Positions 57,235 to 64,000 of a stretch of DNA of 64,000 nt are shown here, piece after piece. The stretch's first letter is position 1. The number at the start of each line of letters is the position of its first letter. Source of the DNA: Rhyacophila brunnea (Eukaryota > Arthropoda > Insecta > Trichoptera > Rhyacophilidae); NCBI GenBank assembly GCA_022495005.1, contig JAGYXB010000018.1, forward strand, positions 1,612,001-1,676,000. Reading direction: 5' to 3'. The position numbers and the translations under genes are program-made. Under the pieces are notes generated by a model. That model did no database searches, was not told where the DNA came from, and worked only from the letters and a program-made list of their open reading frames with translations.

Positions 57235-57462
57235 ACCATGTCCGATCCAAATAAAATCATATGGGCCTCCTCAGAGTGGAGGTTTGTATTAACAGATTTT
57301 GCTTTTACCAGAAATGGGTGTTAGCCACTTGCTCAACCTTTTAAGTCCGTACTCTGACGCATACGCAAAATTAAAAAAAATATGTGTACTTGCCAGACCC
57401 AGGATTTGAACCTGGACCCCACGACGTTATAGGCCGATGATTAAACCGCGCGGCCATCGTGT
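57235..57462 (-). mobile_element. SINE family 1, best-preserved head
   Basis: Full-length minus-strand copy: head with A box (CGATGGCCGCGCGG on the minus strand), exact B box GGTTCAAATCC (complement at 57402-57412), body with GTGTACTTGCCAGACCC, GCCACTTGCTCAACC and GGCCTCCTCAGAGTGGAGG, and end ACCATGTCCGATCC. Preceded by a T-run on the plus strand. It lies 140 bp outside the TA-flanked element. Confidence 0.85.
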
Positions 57463-58087
57463 GTGTAAATAGCCTTAATATTGTTATATTAATATTGTTG
57501 AGTAATAGATTTTATAATTTGAAAATAAGACTATACTCATAAATGTAAATATGAAGAATAAACACAGCAGTATCCTTTAATTACAAAACCCTAGTACCTA
57601 CGAACAGCACTTTTAAGAATTTTTAAAAACTATATAGGTACGCCATATTTAATACAATTTAACATTTTTCCTTCGCTTTTAAAATAATTGATATCTGCCT
57701 TTTTTTCGTAAAATATATGTATTCATTATAAACTACGCAACAACACAATTTCTCTTATTTTTATAATTATCGTTTGTCTCGCTTTGTGTCTTCCCTCCTG
57801 GCAAGAAATATATAAACAAATCGCCTTCCTCCTTGTTCCTGGAAGGTTTTGTCAGTTGGTAGTGCATACATACCGACATATTATTATGTTTACAAAAAAA
57901 CTATTACAGTACTATATTATATATTATATTTTGTTTCAATATCCGTAGGCGCCGTAGAGCTCCGTAGACTACCGTAGACGTAGGATGGGTACGCGGCATA
58001 AGAGCCACAGGCGAAACATTTTCAGTTAAGGTTTTATTTTAGAATAAATATAAATAAATTTGAAATAATATGAGGTTACATCTGAAG
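57463..58087. other. Unassigned sequence
   Basis: Includes ATATATAAAC (57806) and GTCAGTTG (57851), a loose TATA/initiator pair with too large a spacing to trust, and a CCGTAGA-rich patch near 57950-57990. Confidence 0.35.
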
Positions 58088-58089
58088 TA

Positions 58090-58331
58090 AGATGGCAAAA
58101 CACGATATGTCCATTTTTCTAAATTATTCAGGAGAGCAATTTTAAACTTTGAAAGATATTCAAAGAATGAATAAATTACATATTATTGACACAGATTATA
58201 TCTCCCAACATCTAATACCTAGGTCCTAGACATATTATACTACTACCATATTTTGATATCTCACTAAGACGAGACTGAAGGTATACATAACTCAAGTTGC
58301 CAAAAAACGGACATATCGTGTTTTGCCATCT
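58090..58331. mobile_element. TA-flanked MITE
   Basis: 242 bp. Inverted ends AGATGGCAAAACACGATATG continuing TCC, identical over 23 bp, then pairing for about five more T bases. Flanked by TA (58088-58089 and 58332-58333), which fits a Tc1/mariner-type non-autonomous element. No coding capacity. Confidence 0.85.
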
Positions 58332-58462
58332 TACACAGAATTAATGTATGGTGACGTTATTTCTTATTAGGTTTGCATGGAATACTGGTTTTTATTACTC
58401 TAGATTCTAGACTATCTTTGATGTCTTCTTCAGCACAGCCATGAGCTGAACAGTCAGATGGT

Positions 58463-58985
58463 TTGCTGCTTTGTGAATTTGAGAAAGCTTTCGAGAGTCC
58501 GCACCGTCTCTCCCTCTGGATGATACTAGGAGCATACGGGATTCCTCCTAAGATCATTGCCATAATCAAAAGCCTGCCCGAGAATAGCGAATGCTGTGTC
58601 AGAATTGGAGACATTGTCACGGAATGGTTCGGGGTTAGGACCGTAGTCAGACAGGGTTGTGTCCTTGCACCGTTTTTCCTCATCATTTTCTTTGACTTCA
58701 TACTACGGAAGTCGATAACACTCGACCGAGGTATACCTATTACCTCCATGGTGAAGCTATGCGACCTGGAATACGCCGATAATGCTGTTTTATTCGACAA
58801 CTCAATCGAGGGCATTCAAGAGACAATCAACAGGTTGCATAACAATTCTTTTCGCGTTGATTTGAAAATCAACGCGAAGAAAACCAACGTCTTGTGTAAA
58901 AGCACCTGTCCTGATCCAGATTTCCCTTTGATTAGCGACGGATAAAACATTGAGAGCGTCGACAGTTTCATTGACGTAAAAAATT
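58463..58985 (+). pseudogene. LINE reverse transcriptase fragment, catalytically dead
   Basis: 160 codons of open frame (stop at 58943-58945), then readable homology to about 58985. It covers the central palm of a non-LTR reverse transcriptase: CEFEKAFESPHR (normally DFEKAFDSVHR), GIPPKIIAIIKSL, VRQGCVLAPFF and LEYADNAVLFDNSIEG (normally FADD or YADD), then NAKKTNVL. The catalytic Asp of the first block is Glu (canonical D-F-E-K), and the second Asp of the active-site pair is Asn, so it could not polymerise. After the stop, NIESVDSFIDVKN matches the next block. The apparent ATG is internal. No endonuclease or 3' UTR is attached. Confidence 0.85.
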
Positions 58986-59103
58986 AATAAGTTAACAAAA
59001 AAAATAATGCCTCTGTTTACATCTAAAAATATTATTATATTGTTTCGAAGAGTTTAATATTTAAACCTTTACTCCAGTACTACTTATATCCTAAGATGAT
59101 GTT
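58986..59103. other. AT-rich spacer
   Basis: No features. Confidence 0.5.
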
Positions 59104-59322
59104 CTCCTCTCGGTCGATATATCATGGCTGAGGATCACGACCTTATTGAAATCTAGCCATCTTCTGTGCAACCAAGACTCTCCATCTCCACGGTAATCCT
59201 CTTCTCTTAGTAACCTTTTTCACCTGAACAATCCACCGCGTTACTGCCTTTTCTCTGCTTTATCTTTCTTAGAGGCTATCCAAAACCACCAATTTCTCCA
59301 GATTATCGGGTCCGCGGAAAAA
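59104..59322. repeat. Dispersed repeat family B, copy 2
   Basis: Second copy of the repeat at 8408-8622, same orientation: TCATGGCTGAGGATCACGAC, AAGACTCTCCATC, TTTTCTCTGCTTTATCTT and GCTATCCAAAACCACCA. It lies 120 bp after an RT fragment, which hints at a LINE 3' UTR, but the first copy is 70 bp before a different LINE relic, so the link is unproven. Confidence 0.55.
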
Positions 59323-59441
59323 TTTGTTAACATATGAAAATTTAAATATGAAAACTTAGAAATATATTTCAGAAACATTGTTGACAGCCGTTCAACATAC
59401 ATAAAATATATATAATACATATGTAAACAAACTCAAATCAA

Positions 59442-59453
59442 CCCCCCCCCCCC
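59442..59453 (+). repeat. C12 homopolymer
   Basis: Twelve C in a row within otherwise AT-rich sequence; length is likely variable or error-prone. Confidence 0.8.
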
Positions 59454-60861
59454 AGCATCCAAATCATTCCATCACAATTTACATTCCACTGAAAAGCGCA
59501 GGCAAACAACGTGTATTTCTTGCTACAACATATGCCAACTGTAGTACTGCTCGGCTATCATTTATTAAGATGATGAAATACCATTCACTTGATTTTTTCT
59601 CTACAAGTTATCGTATTCAATACAATTTTACGATTTAAGAATATAAGCTATTTCTAATACACAATTCTGAGACTAATACCCTTACTCTTATATTATGAAA
59701 AACTTAATAAAATATCTTGAAAATGAAATTTTAAAAATAACTTTATAATTACCAGGTACCTTCCAAAACATGATCATATTCATAATTTATCTTTGGCAGT
59801 TGATGATTTTTGCTACTATCAGGGGACGAGTTTTCTATTATACCAGTATACGTTATTATTTGAATAGAAGCATTAGAGTTATATATTATTATCGATATAT
59901 ATATTTAAGCATTATTCAGTGAAAGCTTTTCTTGCATGAATTATTCTGAATAGAACAGAAACCATTTTACTGAAAGCAGCGGAAAATCAGCACTCCGGTT
60001 CGGTGATTAAAACGGAAATATAAATCTAAAAAATAAAAATAATGCTTTGAAACATTTTAACCATAAAATATTGCGTTGACCACCATTGAATGCTTTGTGA
60101 TTTTAAGTATGTTTTTTTTATAAAACAACCTGTATACAATTTATAAAATTTGTAGCATTCATTAATATTGCGCAATCAAAAACTTGTCGAATTTCATAGA
60201 ATTCGTTTGTAGTTATCAATTGCAATCAACCGAATGCACTGCTTGAAGAATTTTTATTTTCATTTATTTTTGTTATGCAAATAATAAACTCTTGTGATAC
60301 AATATTGAATACTAGTCATAATTAAAGAATTCAAAGAAATATCATATACAGGATATTTTTGTTAAGCCGTGACTGTATGTGTGACTAACCAATTTTGCTA
60401 TTACCTAGATGCCTAGATTATAATTATTAATATCATGGGTATTACTCATAAAAATTGTAATCGAGAAAATTATCGAAGATATCAGACATGGTAACTGTCT
60501 TTTAGTTTTAGACTAGAGCTTGAAATTAATTCTCGACCAATTTTTCGAGGTTCAAGAATTCTCGAATTCAATTTATTTATTCTGTAAGATTTTGAGAATT
60601 CTCATGAAATATGACACATTTTCTTTCCGTCTACAATTTATTTCACAATCAAATTAAATGCCTCATGTTTAGATTTTCTAATCAGAAAATTAAAAAAAAA
60701 ACATTTGAAATCGAAGTAGATAGTTTTTAGCACTTCTTGCATTTTTTTTACCTACGAATTTAATAATACTAATCTCTAATTATTTAAGTCAAATCCTTTA
60801 AATGTATCTTTTCTTGTATCAAAATATATTTTTTTTAATTGGCTCTACAATACTACGTTCT
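59454..60861. other. AT-rich stretch without recognised features
   Basis: A cluster of GAATTC-containing partial palindromes at 60545-60610 is noted. No genes. Confidence 0.45.
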
Positions 60862-61012
60862 GGGCCGCCTCATGAACAGATTTTTGTTTTACGAGAAAGG
60901 GATGTTGGTCACTTGCTCAACCTTTAAGGCCCAAGCACACACACGAACCCGAGATCCGAGACTTACAATGTTATAATCCTAAAGCGTTACCGCTTGGCTA
61001 TTTTAGCACTTT
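60862..61012 (-). mobile_element. SINE family 1, strongly diverged copy
   Basis: Keeps GGGCCGCCTCATGAACAGAT (GGGCCTCC... region), TTTTACGAGAAAGGGATGTT, TCACTTGCTCAACCTTTAAG and a decayed head ending CGCTTGGCTATTTTAGCAC. The B box is reduced to ACCCGAGATCC. Confidence 0.65.
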
Positions 61013-63082
61013 TGTAACATTTATTACCGATGATTATTTATATTTCTTTTAATTCCAGTTTTTTTAAACTATTCCAATCCATTTTATTTTGTGATAACAA
61101 TTTACCCAACTCTAAAGAAAATAAGGATCTTGAAATGTAATAATATTTATTGAATAATCTCAATCACAAGCGCTATAATTATAAGACAAAGAATATTCAT
61201 ATGAATATTTTATACATCTAGTTATAATAAAAAAAATATCTGAAGTGTTGTTTTACAGTATTATTAAAATATTATGCCTTTAGCAAAACTTATGGTGCAA
61301 TTTACTCAACAGAAAGTGCCAAAACAACACAATCAACGATGCATTCATTTTCATTTGGTCGACCATACTCTGGCAGATTTTGTTATCATCAATGTCAGTT
61401 TCGTCATTGATTTACTATATTTGTAAATAAATACCTTTGAATCTTTTTATTACTAGGTACCTACTTCTTATTATTTTGACAAACGACTTGCTTTACTACT
61501 TCACTTTAACACGATATAGCCTTGTATCATGTTACGATAACCATAGTTTCGCTTTCATTCATGAAAGTATTTTCCGTAAAAAAGTCTAACGGTAGCTGAT
61601 GAATATCAATGACTTTGCAATCGACCTTTGGTTTGATTACAATACGACGGAAGAATACTTAAGAAAAATAAAGTTAAAAATTAAGGTTACCAAAACTTTG
61701 AAGCTAATCAATAATAAATGAAGTATATACTCGTTGAACACTTATTTTGACGACATTATGGTAATACCCTGACTTATGCTACCGCGACGATTCTTTAACT
61801 TCTGACAATTGGAAGCTTAACAGACGATCTCAGCTTAATTTAAAAGTGCATAAAAATTTTAGAGAACAGACTCCAGTGAAGATTGCGTTATAGCTACAAA
61901 GCATTAAATAAAAAAAAATATTGTCTTGCTACGAAGAAATTCTGTATAAAAAAAAGAAGGCACTGTGTCGTTAGATGAATTTGTAAAATTTTATTATTAA
62001 ACCAACGACATCGCTTTTTTACTCATTAATTATTTTTTTAATATTCTGTACATATTATTAATGTGTAGAAAGAATTGCAATTTTCTTAAACACTTTTCTT
62101 TTAAGCTAGTGTTTTTGTTAGTCCTTGGTCCCAATTAAACACAATTTATACAAGTTGTACTCCCACTATTGTCGGATCCACTTATCGCGTTACTTTGGGG
62201 TATTACGGTATTCTGGTGACTAAAAGCTCTACAACCCAGCTTTTTTGGTGAACTATTCCATTAAAAAATGTACATCTAATAATGCTTGCTTTTTCCAGAT
62301 AGATAATGATATTTTTTTAATCAACTATAGCAACATAATCAACATTAAATTTTATCCAAACGATTCTCGATTCACTGCTAAAAAGAGACGTTTCTTTACT
62401 CTTGTCTGTCCTCAATTATTTATTGTTACATACTTCTGCCAAATTTAATTATTTCATTGATCTAACTTGCTTTTAATAGTGTTTAGGTATTTTTAATATT
62501 TTATATATTCTGAGTACTAAAGTAAATAGTGAGATTCCCTTAGTTTTAATCTGTTCTTTTCCATATCAAGGATTTTTTGTTGTTGTATTACATTCAATAC
62601 TTTTTATGTTTACGTCTGCATGTTACGCTCAATACGCGTCACTCCATGTTATGTTTTATTGCAGCCCTCATCATCTAGTTTCCAGGGTATTAGCTTTTCA
62701 TACGGAGATGAGGTCACAATATATTATATTTTTATGCAATCCTGCCAAAGCTTGGGTTTCAACTAAATAATATAGCGCATATGTACATTTGGTTCATTAT
62801 GGAGTTAATTTGGTTTCATGATTTATGAAACAGATAACCTATTTATAGAAAATATTAAGATGCCATTCAAACTGGAGCTAACAAATACTATCTCTAGCCT
62901 TCACACGGCGTCTTAATAATAATTCAGTATATTATTTAGTATTATAATAATGATAGAGAAGGGTGTGAGACAATATTCTGGTGTCAGGCAATATTAATGT
63001 ATTCATATCAAAATGTAACTGATTTGGTTTTGTATGCCGCCCATCATATTACTGCCCCAACTGATTCCAGCAAAAGTTGTAT
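61013..63082. other. Unassigned, AT-rich sequence
   Basis: No confident feature. A TTTTATTGCAG acceptor-like site at 62663 is followed by a 33-codon open frame, too weak to call. The 67-codon frame 62245-62448 is unrecognised. Confidence 0.4.
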
Positions 63083-63170
63083 AGTCCGTTCGGTAGAGCA
63101 TAAGTTGATCAACGCCAGGCAAGCAACGCTATAACTGTCGATGAGCGCACACGCGCGTCACGAACGGACT
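63083..63170. repeat. GC-richer segment bounded by a 10-bp inverted repeat
   Basis: AGTCCGTTCG (63083-63092) faces CGAACGGACT (63161-63170). The interior contains ACACGCGCGTCA. Possible small MITE or remnant of a TIR element; no TSD seen. Confidence 0.4.
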
Positions 63171-64000
63171 CGGATGCAAACTCAATTTATGCGAAACACC
63201 AAACGGTACGGAAATTTCACTATAAATTTATATCAAATTATTACACTAACAGTAACTATTCATTTATAACACTGTTTCCAGAAATTACTGATATAATATG
63301 ATTAATATCACTAATAATAATATGTATTATTTACTTACCAGATATTATAATATTGGTAATAATTTTGTATACTTAATAATATAATTTATTTATTTATTCA
63401 TTTAAGAATACAAAACATTGTGAACATAACAAATCTAAATTGAAGACGTACACAACATGAGATTTACATTATAACAAATATTACCCTCACAAGAGAGGAG
63501 AAGAGAATATAGAATATAATAATAATAATAACAGAACAAAATTTAATCGAAAAATACTTATTAAGTACAATATTTTAATGCAGAAAAATAAAATTTTGAA
63601 AACAAAAAACATACAATTTTATACAGTTAAATAAAGTTTCAAAAACAAAATGCAAAGTACATAATAGAAAATGTCTATGTCTTAAGGGAGCGCATTTACT
63701 AATCTAGCATCCCTCGCTAATGGTGCGATATGTGTGCCTGTGATGGATGAGTGATAAAGTATTCGCTTATTAAGTCATCAGTTTAAATCTTTAGAAAAAT
63801 TACATGCTGTTTGTCAATGTGTGGATCCAGACTTGATTGTTTAACCATTTTTTGCTCAGCGGTTTTACTATGAAACTACATATTAATAATGTTCTGCTGA
63901 TCATATCACTTAGTTTGAGTGGCCAAAATTATTTACTTTGATAAAATAATATATAGAACCACCAAATAATTAAAAATATACTTAGTTCACAACTAAGCAC
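63171..64000. other. AT-rich end of window with simple repeats
   Basis: Contains (ATTT)n near 63385-63402 and (AAT)n near 63515-63532. The part at 63740-63880 may be a very old SINE family 1 copy (CATCAGTTTAAATCTTTAG in place of the B box region), but is too diverged to call. Confidence 0.4.

Noticed and set aside
57806..57860. TATA/initiator core promoter
   Set aside because: The spacing between ATATATAAAC and GTCAGTTG is about 45 bp, larger than the usual ~30, and no transcript evidence is visible.

Overview
The window is AT-rich, gene-poor DNA from an animal nucleus. The transposon mix (Helitron with a Pif1-type helicase, mariner, piggyBac, several LINE families, tRNA-derived SINEs, many MITEs and foldback elements) points to an arthropod, most likely an insect. 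I cannot place it more narrowly from sequence alone. There are no bacterial-style operons and no complete protein-coding gene. Most open frames are short chance ORFs, and the recognisable coding sequence is all decayed transposon.

Layout. 0-10 kb: a short TIR element (472-728), a 5'-truncated LINE framed by a 35-bp direct repeat (3520-4619), a GC-rich palindromic island (4850-5195), a satellite-armed foldback element with a 9-bp target duplication (6283-6674), a TIR element (7160-7562), LINE debris (8690-8990) and a tRNA-like SINE head (9725-9786). 10-30 kb: mostly featureless, with a mariner transposase relic on the minus strand (12640-13480), a hAT-like MITE (17022-17258) and a LINE RT relic (22707-23130). 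30-41 kb: a piggyBac relic (30118-31569), then a cluster of long inverted repeats: two ~1.4-kb near-perfect palindromes (32788-34182, 38652-40041), a 535-bp foldback (34429-34963) and a second copy of the first short TIR element (40121-40392). 41-48 kb: dispersed repeats, tRNA-like sequences and a complete-ended but internally deleted Helitron (43736-47115, minus). The Helitron carries a SINE and a 1.63-kb DNA transposon with 4-bp TSDs nested inside it. 48-64 kb: LINE 3' ends, another 4-bp-TSD element (49891-50455), two SINE families, half of a third palindrome (52689-53392), a TA-flanked element split by a LINE (55350-57095), a TA-flanked MITE (58090-58331) and an RT relic that has lost catalytic residues (58463-58985).

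Nothing here works as a host pathway. The interest lies in element structure and nesting order: giant palindromes flanked by TTAA, two unrelated TIR families that both duplicated ATGT/ACAT, foldback arms built from a minisatellite, and a SINE carrying a perfect hairpin that looks like a template-switch mutation. Host-gene evidence is limited to two weak splice-site-based exon candidates (20110-20187 and 37655-37830). The window could be intergenic or inside a very large intron.
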